NCBI GenBank assembly: GCA_016284315.1
Contig: JAEEOO010000049.1
Coordinates: 36,889 to 100,888, forward strand
Direction of reading: 5' to 3'
Length of the DNA stretch: 64,000 nt
From: Lachnospiraceae bacterium
Lineage (GTDB): Bacteria; Bacillota; Clostridia; Lachnospirales; Lachnospiraceae
Shown one piece after another: positions 18,557 through 27,137 of the stretch (its first letter is position 1; every line of letters begins with the position of its first letter). The notes below the pieces were generated by a model. It had not been told where the DNA came from. It did no database searches and worked only from the letters and a program-made list of their open reading frames with translations. Position numbers and translations under genes: made by a program.

Positions 18557-19246
18557 TCAGATCACTCTGACTCCGTAATATCCCAAAATGATGATAGCCA
18601 TGATAAGAATATGGATCAAAATGAAGCAGACTCCAACGCCGATCTGAATTCCTACCTGTGTCTTCCATGTGGGCTTTTCGTTTAAGATTCCGATGTGGTA
18701 AAGCACATAGCAGAAGAAAGAATAAACGATCACAAGGATGATCATCCATACAAGGATCTTCACCACATGCTCGGGGATATTGGGGAACAGGAGCAGTGCA
18801 AAGAAAGTCATGTCCACGCCGCCTGTTGAGAATTTACCAAACCACTTTGCGGCCTGGACGAAATTCTTTTTCTTGATGATATAAAGCCCCATAAGACCCT
18901 GATAGAGCTCCTTGATGATAAAGATTCCAAGGAAAACCCACATTAGGGGGGACCCGATTTTTTCAGTAATCCTGATGCCGAGAGTAATGGCGAGAACGCC
19001 CTGCGTCAGCTTGTCGGCTATTGGATCGAGCATCTTTCCCCAATCGGTCACCATATTGAATTTGCGGGCAACTTTTCCGTCGAAAAGATCGGAAAGAATG
19101 GAAAGAAGAAGAGCCACAAGAGCGATGATATAATTCCTGTCGCCAATGGTCTCAACTTTCAAATAGAAGATCATGAATACGGGCAGCATCAGAATCCTGA
19201 AATAGCCCATAAGGTTTGGAATGTTAAAATAGTCTCGTTTTCTCAT
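18557..19246 (-). CDS. CDP-alcohol phosphatidyltransferase (PgsA-like)
   Basis: A 229-residue membrane protein with about six helices and the complete CDP-alcohol phosphotransferase signature (DLFDGKVAR...GKMLDPIADK: DG-x2-AR, later G, D, D). It probably makes phosphatidylglycerophosphate from CDP-diacylglycerol, but the family also contains cardiolipin and phosphatidylinositol enzymes, and the 40 extra residues over typical PgsA leave this open. Confidence 0.88.
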   Translation of the reverse strand: MRKRDYFNIPNLMGYFRILMLPVFMIFYLKVETIGDRNYIIALVALLLSILSDLFDGKVARKFNMVTDWGKMLDPIADKLTQGVLAITLGIRITEKIGSPLMWVFLGIFIIKELYQGLMGLYIIKKKNFVQAAKWFGKFSTGGVDMTFFALLLFPNIPEHVVKILVWMIILVIVYSFFCYVLYHIGILNEKPTWKTQVGIQIGVGVCFILIHILIMAIIILGYYGVRVI

Positions 19247-19259
19247 ATTGTCCCTTATT

Positions 19260-19290
19260 AAAAAGCAGGTGGAGTTTCTCTCCGCCTGCT
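19260..19290 (-). terminator. Terminator of the clostripain-like gene
   Basis: Minus-strand stem with 11-bp arms (19280-19290 and 19264-19274, one G-U pair), TTTCT-size loop, followed by a T-run at 19260-19264. Confidence 0.85.
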
Positions 19291-19342
19291 ATATTTTAAA
19301 GCATAACTATCTTTTTTTCAAGGTACAACTGTTCAGGTCGAA

Positions 19343-21010
19343 CTACCAGCCATAATCGTCATCATAGTAATAACTGAAGTAATCATAGTCATCATCGTAA
19401 TAATCGTAATCGTAGCAACTGTAGTCGTCACAGCCAAAGTCTCCCCAGATGTCCCAGTCGTCCCAGTAATCATCGCAGGAATCACCGCCGTAGAGCCAGC
19501 TGTCCCAGTCATAATCATCGTCATAGCTGTCCCAGCCGTCCCAGTCGTCTTCCCAGTCGCTGTAATCGTAATAGGATCCAAGACCTGCCGCACTGACAAA
19601 CTTTTCAAGCCATGCAATATATTCTGCATCAAAGCTGCAATTGGTAAAGATCCTCTTTAGATCCGCATAAAACACTGCGTCACCATAGGGAAGGGTAACG
19701 GAAATACCCGTAAGGTCCTTGTCCCCTTCGCTTGCCGCCATATAAACTATGGCGTTGTCAAGAGCTGCCCTTAATGCGCTTGATTCTGCCGTGTCGATAT
19801 TTGATGCAACCGCCATGATATCGGTAACATAGTACTCCGACATCTCCGGCTCTCCCTCTTCGGAATAGTAATCAGAAAAGCTGAAGTCATCCCAGGAATC
19901 GGAAAACCTGGGCTTTATCAGAGGATGGATGCGGCCGTTATCTTCTCTCTGAACAGGGCGGCTGTAGTTGCTGTTTAAAAGAGTGCTTTCATTGGCGTAA
20001 GCAAAATCAGTCCAGGTCTGCCAAAGAACCCTAAGCATAGCCTGGTCTATAACGGCAAGGATCGAGTCATCTCCGGCATAGCTGTCCTCCACATTTGCCT
20101 GAACCATCGCGTCCACTATCTCTTTTCCAAGCTGAGGTGTTGAAATTGAAGTATTCTCATAAAGCGCGCTGAGCCAAGGGGTATAATTCCAGCCAAGCCC
20201 TGATTCAAAGTCCTCGGAAAGAACAGCGTAATCGCAATAATCGTAAAGAGCTGCGCAGACTTCAAGGCAGGACATGATACAGCAGTCCATACCGATAAAG
20301 TCAAAATACACTCCGCCTCTTGAAAGAGCGGTCTGCATCTCGTCTATTGTAAGAGACGCGTACTCATCTTCGTTCCATTCATCGGAACCAAAACCGTAAA
20401 CAGGTCCGCCTCCGTGGTCCCAGAAAAGAAGGATGTATCTGTCTGCGGGATAATTGGCGGCTCCCCAGGCAATAAAATCCGAAAGCGCGTTGGGATCTGT
20501 ACAGTCAAGTTGTCCCATATCGTCTTTAACAAGATTAACTCCGCTTCCGTCAACGGAATATATCTGGCTCTTTCTCGAAGAAATACCGTAATTGGTCCAT
20601 TTCTTGGTTCCCATGGTCTGAACAAGGACGTTTACTTTATCGGAACTGCCCGCCTTAACCATCTCGGAAAGGTCTGTCGAAGCTTCACCCGATTCGCTTT
20701 CAAGATCGGAACCGTTCATGTAGATAAGGACAGTTACTGTATCCTCTCCGTTTCCTTTAAGCTTAACCTTTGGTTCTCTTACTGCGCCGTTTTCCAAAAG
20801 ACCGGCCGCAACCGCTGTCTGGGCAGCCATGGTGCCTGATGAATAAATGTTTCCTGTGCCGTTTCCGGTTCCTGATGTCGATGTACTTTCCGTTTCCTCA
20901 TCCTCAAGAAGGTAATCAAGGAATGATATCGGTGCACAACCGGTATTCACAACAAGACAAAAGGCCGTAATAAGCGACACGATCGCTTTTGAAATTATTC
21001 TTTTTCTCAT
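19343..21010 (-). CDS. Clostripain-like (C11) cysteine peptidase lipoprotein with Asp/Tyr/Trp tail
   Basis: A 555-residue protein with a lipoprotein signal (lipobox ending VNTGC, Cys25), a Ser/Thr/Gly linker (about 38-60), and a C11 peptidase domain with the catalytic His in LLFWDHGGGP and the Cys in DFIGMDCC. C11 enzymes cleave after Arg or Lys. The last 75 or so residues are extreme: almost only Asp, Tyr and Trp with a few Gly, Ser and three Cys. Nothing like this tail belongs to the catalytic family. The gene is monocistronic, between its own terminator and a divergent DUF4317 gene. Confidence 0.88.
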   Translation of the reverse strand: MRKRIISKAIVSLITAFCLVVNTGCAPISFLDYLLEDEETESTSTSGTGNGTGNIYSSGTMAAQTAVAAGLLENGAVREPKVKLKGNGEDTVTVLIYMNGSDLESESGEASTDLSEMVKAGSSDKVNVLVQTMGTKKWTNYGISSRKSQIYSVDGSGVNLVKDDMGQLDCTDPNALSDFIAWGAANYPADRYILLFWDHGGGPVYGFGSDEWNEDEYASLTIDEMQTALSRGGVYFDFIGMDCCIMSCLEVCAALYDYCDYAVLSEDFESGLGWNYTPWLSALYENTSISTPQLGKEIVDAMVQANVEDSYAGDDSILAVIDQAMLRVLWQTWTDFAYANESTLLNSNYSRPVQREDNGRIHPLIKPRFSDSWDDFSFSDYYSEEGEPEMSEYYVTDIMAVASNIDTAESSALRAALDNAIVYMAASEGDKDLTGISVTLPYGDAVFYADLKRIFTNCSFDAEYIAWLEKFVSAAGLGSYYDYSDWEDDWDGWDSYDDDYDWDSWLYGGDSCDDYWDDWDIWGDFGCDDYSCYDYDYYDDDYDYFSYYYDDDYGW

Positions 21011-21054
21011 ATGCTTTCTCTCTTTTAGATCTTCTAAAGTTATAATTCTCTCTC

Positions 21055-21083
21055 TTTAAGAAATCCGAAAGATATTATATAAT
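21055..21083 (+). promoter_or_regulatory. Promoter of the DUF4317 gene
   Basis: TTTAAG (21055-21060), 17-bp spacer, TATAAT (21078-21083), about 30 bp upstream of the ATG. Confidence 0.55.
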
Positions 21084-21112
21084 AGACTCACTAATTTTTT
21101 AAGAGGTAAACC

Positions 21113-22270
21113 ATGAATAAATCAGAATTAAGTGAATTAAAGAAGCTTTATACTCAGAAAAAATGCTCTGTTCAGCGTATCGCAGGATGCTTCGTTGACG
21201 GAGACAAGAATAAAAAGAGCACCTTTAACCGCTCATTCCTCGGAATTCCCGAAGAAGAAATGTTTAAGTACTTTGAGATCTTCAGAAAGCCCCTTTCCGG
21301 TAACCCCGGCAAGACCTGTATCGACCTTACTTTTCCTCTTGAAGAGACAACCGAAGACAGCCCTCAGGGATTTCTTTTAAAGCTTAGGAGCAGTGAACTT
21401 AAGGACGAGGCCCTTCTTGATGAATATTACAACAAGATCATCTCTTCTTTTGAGTTCGTTGGAAGCTATCTCATCATGGTAGTTCATGACGTTTACGACG
21501 TTCCGGGAAAGACCACCGACGGACTTGAAGTTGAGGACGCATCTACCGAGATCTACGATTACATTTACACCGTGCTTTGCCCCGTGACTCTTTCAGAGCC
21601 AGGCCTTGCATGGGATGAGGAAACCGGTTCATTCCACAACCGTGTACGTGACTGGGTTGTTGAGCTTCCCATCAAAGCATTCCTTTATCCTTCATTTAAC
21701 GACCGCTCCGGAGATATCAGCAGCCTGACCTATTATTCAAAGGACAGCGAGAATCTGGGTGAAGAAATGCTCGACCTTCTCTTTGGTGTCAGCACTCCCC
21801 TTTCAGCAGGCGGTCAGAAAGAAACCTTCCAGGCTCTTGTTGAGGAAACCCTTGGAGAGACCTGCGAATTCGAAGCGATCAAGAATATTCACGAAAAGAT
21901 GGCAGAACTTATCGAAGAGCACAAGGAAGAGCTTGAGCCCCTTGTTCTTGACAAAACCGAGGTTAAGAACCTTTTCGCCAACAGCGGTGTTAAGAATGAG
22001 AAGATGGTGGAATTTGATGAGCACTATGAAAAAGCTGCAGGAACCGATACTCCCATCTACATGAGCAATGTTTTCAACACCCGCTCATTTGATGTAAAGA
22101 CTCCCGATGTAACCATCAAGGTTAAGCCCGACCGCACAGACCTTATCGGTGAAAGAACAGTGGATGACAGGCCCTGCCTCGTTATCGAACTCAACGGTGA
22201 TGTTGAGGTTAACGGAATCGCAGTAAGATCCGGCGCCGCTCCTGCCGAAAGCTCAGACGTAGAGTTCTGA
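21113..22270 (+). CDS. DUF4317 family protein
   Basis: A 385-residue soluble protein beginning MNKSELSELKKLYTQKKCSVQRIAGC, characteristic of the DUF4317 family common in clostridia, whose function is unknown. No signal peptide or membrane helix. The C-terminal half is helical and charged. Single-gene unit, divergent from the clostripain-like gene and convergent with mntP. Ribosome site AGAGG. Confidence 0.88.
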   Translation: MNKSELSELKKLYTQKKCSVQRIAGCFVDGDKNKKSTFNRSFLGIPEEEMFKYFEIFRKPLSGNPGKTCIDLTFPLEETTEDSPQGFLLKLRSSELKDEALLDEYYNKIISSFEFVGSYLIMVVHDVYDVPGKTTDGLEVEDASTEIYDYIYTVLCPVTLSEPGLAWDEETGSFHNRVRDWVVELPIKAFLYPSFNDRSGDISSLTYYSKDSENLGEEMLDLLFGVSTPLSAGGQKETFQALVEETLGETCEFEAIKNIHEKMAELIEEHKEELEPLVLDKTEVKNLFANSGVKNEKMVEFDEHYEKAAGTDTPIYMSNVFNTRSFDVKTPDVTIKVKPDRTDLIGERTVDDRPCLVIELNGDVEVNGIAVRSGAAPAESSDVEF

Positions 22271-22317
22271 TCTTCGTTCCAAGAACCTATGGTCTAAGTA
22301 CAATAAAATAATGCAAA

Positions 22318-22350
22318 CTAAAAGGGATTGTTTTAAAAGAACAATCCCTT
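22318..22350 (-). terminator. Terminator overlapping the end of mntP
   Basis: Perfect 11-bp inverted repeat (22322-22332 and 22340-22350, 7-nt loop), TTTT following on the minus strand. The right arm encodes the last residues of MntP and the stop codon is in the loop. It may also stop plus-strand transcription from DUF4317. Confidence 0.8.
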
Positions 22351-22965
22351 AATTAATATCTCTATTCCTATTCCTATAAGGACTCCGCCGCCAACGATGC
22401 AGGCATATTTTCCAAGTCCTTTTCCAACAAATTTTCCAAGCTTTAATCCAAGGATGCAAAGAATAAATGTTACCACCGCAATGATGATGGATGATACCAA
22501 AGCTGTAGTCACATGATAATCCGCAACGGTAAGTCCTACGGAAAGGGCATCGATGGAAGTAGCGATTCCCTGCACCACCAAAAGTCCGAATCCAAGAACA
22601 GGCTTCTCTTCCTCCTCCACGGGAGTAATGCCCTTGGCTTTGAGAGCCTTTTCCTTCTTGATATCCGCCAGGGTCTCGATTATCATCTTTCCGCCGATGA
22701 AAAGTAGAAGTATGAATCCCACCCAGGGAATGGCTCTTCTTAAGCCTCCGAAAATGGCGATTATGGTATGGACCATTACCCAACCGATCATAGGCATTGC
22801 AAACTGGAAGAATGCATAACACCCGGCAACGATACTCATCTTGCCGGGTTTCATATTGGGTTCGCTTAAGCCGTTCGCAACGGAAACGGAAAAGGCGTCC
22901 ATGGCCAGTCCCACACCAAAGAGAAGGCTGTTTATTATAAGCATTATTGTAATTTCGTTAGTCAT
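22333..22965 (-). CDS. mntP: Manganese efflux pump MntP
   Basis: A 210-residue protein with six predicted helices and the paired acidic motifs of the MntP (DUF204) family: LAMDAFSVSVANG in the first half and ATSIDALSVGL in the second. It is slightly longer than usual because of an acidic loop near residue 117 (PVEEEEKPV). MntP exports Mn2+. No yybP-ykoY riboswitch is possible here because the gene starts only 4 bp after the GH25 gene, so it is co-transcribed. Confidence 0.93.
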   Translation of the reverse strand: MTNEITIMLIINSLLFGVGLAMDAFSVSVANGLSEPNMKPGKMSIVAGCYAFFQFAMPMIGWVMVHTIIAIFGGLRRAIPWVGFILLLFIGGKMIIETLADIKKEKALKAKGITPVEEEEKPVLGFGLLVVQGIATSIDALSVGLTVADYHVTTALVSSIIIAVVTFILCILGLKLGKFVGKGLGKYACIVGGGVLIGIGIEILIKGLFF

Positions 22966-22969
22966 TATA

Positions 22970-24142
22970 TTACCACAAAGGCTCCAGTCCGATATTCATG
23001 TCAACGTTGCCCTGAATGCCGTCAACTTTACCGGAATCCTTGTACTGCCAGATATCGTATTTGTAAGGGAAGTAAAGGGATGAAGAATACCATGCATACC
23101 ACTTGGGTATCTCTTCAAGACGCTCATTCTCCACATAGAGAGCTCCCATTTCTGTATTAAAATAGATCATGGGCTTGTAGCCCGCATCTGAAACAGTCTT
23201 GCAGAAAGCAAGGATCACGTCAGTTCTCTCAGTGGGAGTAAGGGCATCCATTCTGGGATTCTTGCCCGCAACTCTCTCAACGTCGATGACGATGGGAACA
23301 CCTTTATCATAGCCTTCAAGCTTTTCGATGGCAGACTCTGCTTCCTCGATAGCTTCAGCCTCGGTTATCGCCTGGCTGAATACATAGAGTCCGTACTTAA
23401 GTCCTGCTGCAGAAGCTCCCGCAAGGTTCTTCTCGACCATGGAGTCCTCCACAAGTCTTCCTGTTCCGTATCCTCTGTAATGAGAACGGATAATAACAAA
23501 CTCTACGCCGTCGTTCTTAACCTTGGTCCAATTAACATTGCCCTGATACTCGGAAATATCAATACCCTTGTGGGAGATAACATTTCCCTCTTCGTCGGTG
23601 TACTGGAGCTCGCCGTTTTCAAGTTCCTTGATCCTGTCCTGAACAAGTTCACTCATCTTAAGGGATCTGTTGATCTCAAGGAAATGATAAGCGCTGTTGC
23701 TGACAACAACAATGTTGTTGGGATAGAGGAGCCTAAAGGTCTCGATTGAGGAATTGCTGGAAAGAAGGGTCTTCTTAATGAAATCAAGAAGGTCGTTACG
23801 TCCAACCGCATAGCCCTGAGCCTTTGCCTGTACGGCAGCAGCCTCGATCTCATCTTCCTTAAGAGCCTGGGCATCTTCCTTAACCTCAGTGATCATTTCG
23901 TTCATTTGGGTCTCTGTATAAACAGGAAACTCACCGTTGGCATCTTCTTTGACAACGGCGTATTTTCCTGAAAAGTATGCCATGGCAATAAGGCCGGCGA
24001 TAAGCAGGAACACAACAACAATGCTGATCAAAAATGCCAGCGCGGCAGTTGTTCCTTTTCCGCCCCTTCTCTTATTTCCTCTTTTAGGCTCCCTTTCGGT
24101 TTCCTCTAAATCTTCTTCCAAATCGTAATCCTGAATGTCCAT
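22970..24142 (-). CDS. Membrane-anchored GH25 lysozyme-like protein
   Basis: A 390-residue protein with a charged cytoplasmic N-terminus (many Glu, then GNKRRGGKG), one membrane helix (about 33-58), a helical stalk (about 60-190) and a C-terminal GH25 muramidase domain (from GIDISEYQG, about 195, to the end). The catalytic acidic residues are present (GIDIS, IVIDVERV). GH25 enzymes cleave MurNAc-GlcNAc bonds. Anchoring by a long stalk suggests it works on the cell's own wall. Confidence 0.9.
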   Translation of the reverse strand: MDIQDYDLEEDLEETEREPKRGNKRRGGKGTTAALAFLISIVVVFLLIAGLIAMAYFSGKYAVVKEDANGEFPVYTETQMNEMITEVKEDAQALKEDEIEAAAVQAKAQGYAVGRNDLLDFIKKTLLSSNSSIETFRLLYPNNIVVVSNSAYHFLEINRSLKMSELVQDRIKELENGELQYTDEEGNVISHKGIDISEYQGNVNWTKVKNDGVEFVIIRSHYRGYGTGRLVEDSMVEKNLAGASAAGLKYGLYVFSQAITEAEAIEEAESAIEKLEGYDKGVPIVIDVERVAGKNPRMDALTPTERTDVILAFCKTVSDAGYKPMIYFNTEMGALYVENERLEEIPKWYAWYSSSLYFPYKYDIWQYKDSGKVDGIQGNVDMNIGLEPLW

Positions 24143-24162
24143 TTATACTCCGATGATCCGCA

Positions 24163-25569
24163 TTAGTCCGCGGTTATTTCGTCAATGTACTGCTGGCTCT
24201 TTTTAGCCCTCTCGGTATCCGGGAATTCACGGATCACCTGCTCGTAAGTAGCTCTTGCCTCGTCAAAATTGCCAAGCTTTCTATAGGCATTTCCAAGGTT
24301 AAAGAGTGCATCTGCATTGGTCTTGTTATAGAAATATGCCTTCTTGAGATAGTCAATGGCATCGTTGTATTCGTCCGCGCGGAATGCTGCCATTCCTTCG
24401 CTGTAGTACTTATCTGCAACGGAAGGACCGATTATTGCAAGGATTGAAGCATAAAGCTCTCGGTACTCCTCGGATAAAGTAGATTCATCAACAGAATCCC
24501 TTACTTCGTCAAGGGCAGCTGCGATGGTCTCGTTATCCGCTCCATTGATGCAAGCATTGGCAACCTTCATGAGTTTGTCGTACTCGCTGATCATGCCGGA
24601 TTCACCGGAATAACCGTCAATAACATTCTGAAGACTGTCATTCTCCTTCTGAAGGGACTTTATCTGGTCCTCAAGACCCTGAATCTCGGAATTCTTAACA
24701 TCAAGCTGACTTCCGATCTCCTTAACGTTCTCCTGTGCCTCGCTCTTAGCGCTTGCTACTCTTGCCGGAACCACAAGGAAATATACTGCCGCAGCACCAA
24801 GTACCAGTCCGATAAGGATATTTACAATGGTACCGACTCCGGTATTCTTAGGCTCCTTAACATTGGCGGGCTGGATAATGAAATCATCATCTCTCTGAAG
24901 TCTGACAGCCTCTTTTGAAGACTTCTTGGAAGGCTTCTTCTCGCCCTCTTCAGGCTCGAGAACGCGATCGATCTCCTGCTGGAAACGAAGGGCCTGGATG
25001 TTGCCCCTGTCAATGCGAAGGCAGGCCTGAACCTCATTCTCCGCCTTAGTCCAGTCCTCTTTATCAATATATAAAAGTGCAAGTAAAAGATGAGCCTTTA
25101 AAAGCTGTCTGTTCTTGGCAAGTCCGCTCTTACTCTGAATAGTGGCAAGATCCTTGTCCCCATTGAGACAGTACTCATAAGCTCTGTTGTATTTCTTAAC
25201 AGCTGTGTTCATGTCATCAAGACGAGCTTTGGATGACTGAAGAAGCTTAATATATTCTCCCGCAAGGTTCTTCTCGGGACGCGCGTTGTTGCTGATGAGC
25301 CACTCGCTCAGTGCAACGCCCACCTCGCCCATCTCAAAATAAATAAGGCCAAGAAGATTTCTTGCATCAATATTGTTTTTATCAAATCTGAGACTCTGGC
25401 GCAGACTGACAATGGCGCCGGAAAGATCTCTTACTTTTGCCTTCTCAAGTCCTTCATTGTAGAAGCGGTTTGATGTGTAGATGATCTTTTTGTACATCTT
25501 AACGTCCGCTCCGCATGAAGTACAGAAATCATGCTCGGAAAGAAGGCAACCGCAATTATAACAGAACAT
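24163..25569 (-). CDS. Zinc-ribbon TPR membrane protein
   Basis: A 468-residue protein. N-terminal zinc ribbon (C3, C6, C16, C19), then cytoplasmic TPR helices (about 30-200), a membrane helix (about 245-268), a coiled coil (about 275-320) and C-terminal TPRs (about 375-460; the last reads ADALFNLGNAYRKLGNFDEA). TPRs on both sides of one helix imply a scaffold linking cytoplasmic and outer partners. It lies between a 55-residue gene and the GH25 gene, so a cell-envelope role is likely. Function unknown. Confidence 0.85.
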   Translation of the reverse strand: MFCYNCGCLLSEHDFCTSCGADVKMYKKIIYTSNRFYNEGLEKAKVRDLSGAIVSLRQSLRFDKNNIDARNLLGLIYFEMGEVGVALSEWLISNNARPEKNLAGEYIKLLQSSKARLDDMNTAVKKYNRAYEYCLNGDKDLATIQSKSGLAKNRQLLKAHLLLALLYIDKEDWTKAENEVQACLRIDRGNIQALRFQQEIDRVLEPEEGEKKPSKKSSKEAVRLQRDDDFIIQPANVKEPKNTGVGTIVNILIGLVLGAAAVYFLVVPARVASAKSEAQENVKEIGSQLDVKNSEIQGLEDQIKSLQKENDSLQNVIDGYSGESGMISEYDKLMKVANACINGADNETIAAALDEVRDSVDESTLSEEYRELYASILAIIGPSVADKYYSEGMAAFRADEYNDAIDYLKKAYFYNKTNADALFNLGNAYRKLGNFDEARATYEQVIREFPDTERAKKSQQYIDEITAD

Positions 25570-25582
25570 TGTAAGTGCCCCC

Positions 25583-25750
25583 TTATTTATACTGTTTATC
25601 GCTTGCCTGCTGCTGTTCTTCCGTATCCTTCATCATGCCAACCAGCATGTCGGCTGCGTCTGTAAGATCGAGCGAGTAAACTGTCTGCTCGAGCTCGTCA
25701 ACTTCAATGCTTGGATGAAATTTTGTAAGTTCTTCTTCAAAGTTGATCAT
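25583..25750 (-). CDS. Small acidic protein, 55 residues
   Basis: Start ATG at 25750, stop TAA at 25583. The sequence begins MINFEEELTKFHPSIEVDE and is mostly helical and acidic with Gln-rich end. It fits exactly between folC (24 bp) and the TPR gene (13 bp) in the same direction. The ribosome site is weak (GGAAG), so it may be translationally coupled. No family recognised. Confidence 0.7.
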   Translation of the reverse strand: MINFEEELTKFHPSIEVDELEQTVYSLDLTDAADMLVGMMKDTEEQQQASDKQYK

Positions 25751-25774
25751 AATGTTCACTTCCGATTCGAAATT

Positions 25775-27124
25775 TTATGATTGACAGATTGCTTTTATCT
25801 CCCCTACGAGATAGAGGCTTCCGGCTATATAAAGCCTGAATCCTTCTTTGCCTTCTGCCTTAAGACTACTTTGTTCCCTAAGCATTTTATCAAGGGCTTC
25901 CTTCGGGTTTTTAACGACCTCGAAGGGAACGGTAACGCATTTTTCAAAAATCTCCCGAAGAGTTTCGGGATCTGCGCTTCTGCCGGTGTGAAGAGGAGTG
26001 ATCACGATGCTTTCAAAAAGCCCCGACTCGGATATCTCTCTTATCATAGAGGAATAATCCTTGTCTCCCACAACACCGAAAACAAGTCTTCTTGTCTTTC
26101 CGTCCTTCTCTACACCGTCACTTTTTGCGGTGCTTAAAAAGGCTCTGATACCGTCAGGATTGTGAGCTCCGTCTACAAAAACATCCGGAAGCACCTCCTC
26201 CATTCGCCCTGCCCAGTGGCACTTTTCAATGCCTCTTTGCAAACAAACGGCTGAGATTCTTTCGGTAAGTCCGGCTGCCTCAATGGTCTTAACGGCCAGT
26301 GAAGCGTTCTCCACCTGATATAATGCTATCGTATCTAAACATAAAGATACATTCTTATAATATCCGTCTACAAGGGAAAAAGCAATGTTTTCGGGCAAAT
26401 TTAACCAAACCTTAACCTCAGGCTCACCAATGGCTATTGTTTTTGAGCTTCCTATCCTTGCAGCCTCTTTTCTTATGGCTTCCGAAGCTTCGGGGACATA
26501 GTCCGAAAAAACAACCGGCTTTCCTTTGGTTATAATGCCTGCTTTTTGCACCGCGATAAGTGCTTTTGTATCTCCCAGGTATTCTGTATGATCTAAGTCA
26601 ATCCTTGTGATCACAGCCACTTCCTTTGTGACCACGCTGTTGGTGGCATCAAGAAGTCCGCCTAAACCGGTCTCCAGAATGCACCATTCTATTCCTGCTT
26701 TTTTGAATATTATCATAGCCATGAAAAACAGGTATTCAAAAAAAGTAGGGTGGTAAGCATCTCCGCCTTTTTCAAGGGTTTCAAAATCTATCATGCGGTA
26801 AATTTGCATGAATGAGTCATAGAACTCTTCATGTGAAATATCCTTACCGTCGATCTTGATCCTCTCACAAACGTCCACCAAATGGGGAGATGTAAAAAGT
26901 CCGGTATGGATCCCCGCCTCCAGCATAACACTGTTTAAGTAGGCGCAGGTGGATCCCTTACCGTTGGTTCCCGCCACATGGATTATCTTCATGGAAAGGT
27001 CGGGATTACCTAATTTTTTCAAGAATTCTCTTGTTTCTGTAATTGAATGCTTAGAGGTAAAGCGGGGCATATCATAAAGATATTGCTCCGCCTCCTCAAA
27101 GCTTTTTATTTCCTTAAAGGTCAT
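25775..27124 (-). CDS. folC: Folylpolyglutamate/dihydrofolate synthase FolC
   Basis: A 449-residue Mur-ligase-fold enzyme adding glutamate to folates. It has the P-loop VAGTNGKGST, the FTSPHLVDVCERI motif and DGAHNPDGI. Start is the ATG at 27124 (MTFKEIKSF), 13 bp after valS; longer starts would lie inside valS. Transcription from the valS T-box promoter would carry it. Confidence 0.94.
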   Translation of the reverse strand: MTFKEIKSFEEAEQYLYDMPRFTSKHSITETREFLKKLGNPDLSMKIIHVAGTNGKGSTCAYLNSVMLEAGIHTGLFTSPHLVDVCERIKIDGKDISHEEFYDSFMQIYRMIDFETLEKGGDAYHPTFFEYLFFMAMIIFKKAGIEWCILETGLGGLLDATNSVVTKEVAVITRIDLDHTEYLGDTKALIAVQKAGIITKGKPVVFSDYVPEASEAIRKEAARIGSSKTIAIGEPEVKVWLNLPENIAFSLVDGYYKNVSLCLDTIALYQVENASLAVKTIEAAGLTERISAVCLQRGIEKCHWAGRMEEVLPDVFVDGAHNPDGIRAFLSTAKSDGVEKDGKTRRLVFGVVGDKDYSSMIREISESGLFESIVITPLHTGRSADPETLREIFEKCVTVPFEVVKNPKEALDKMLREQSSLKAEGKEGFRLYIAGSLYLVGEIKAICQS

Positions 27125-27137
27125 AATTAAAGCCTTT

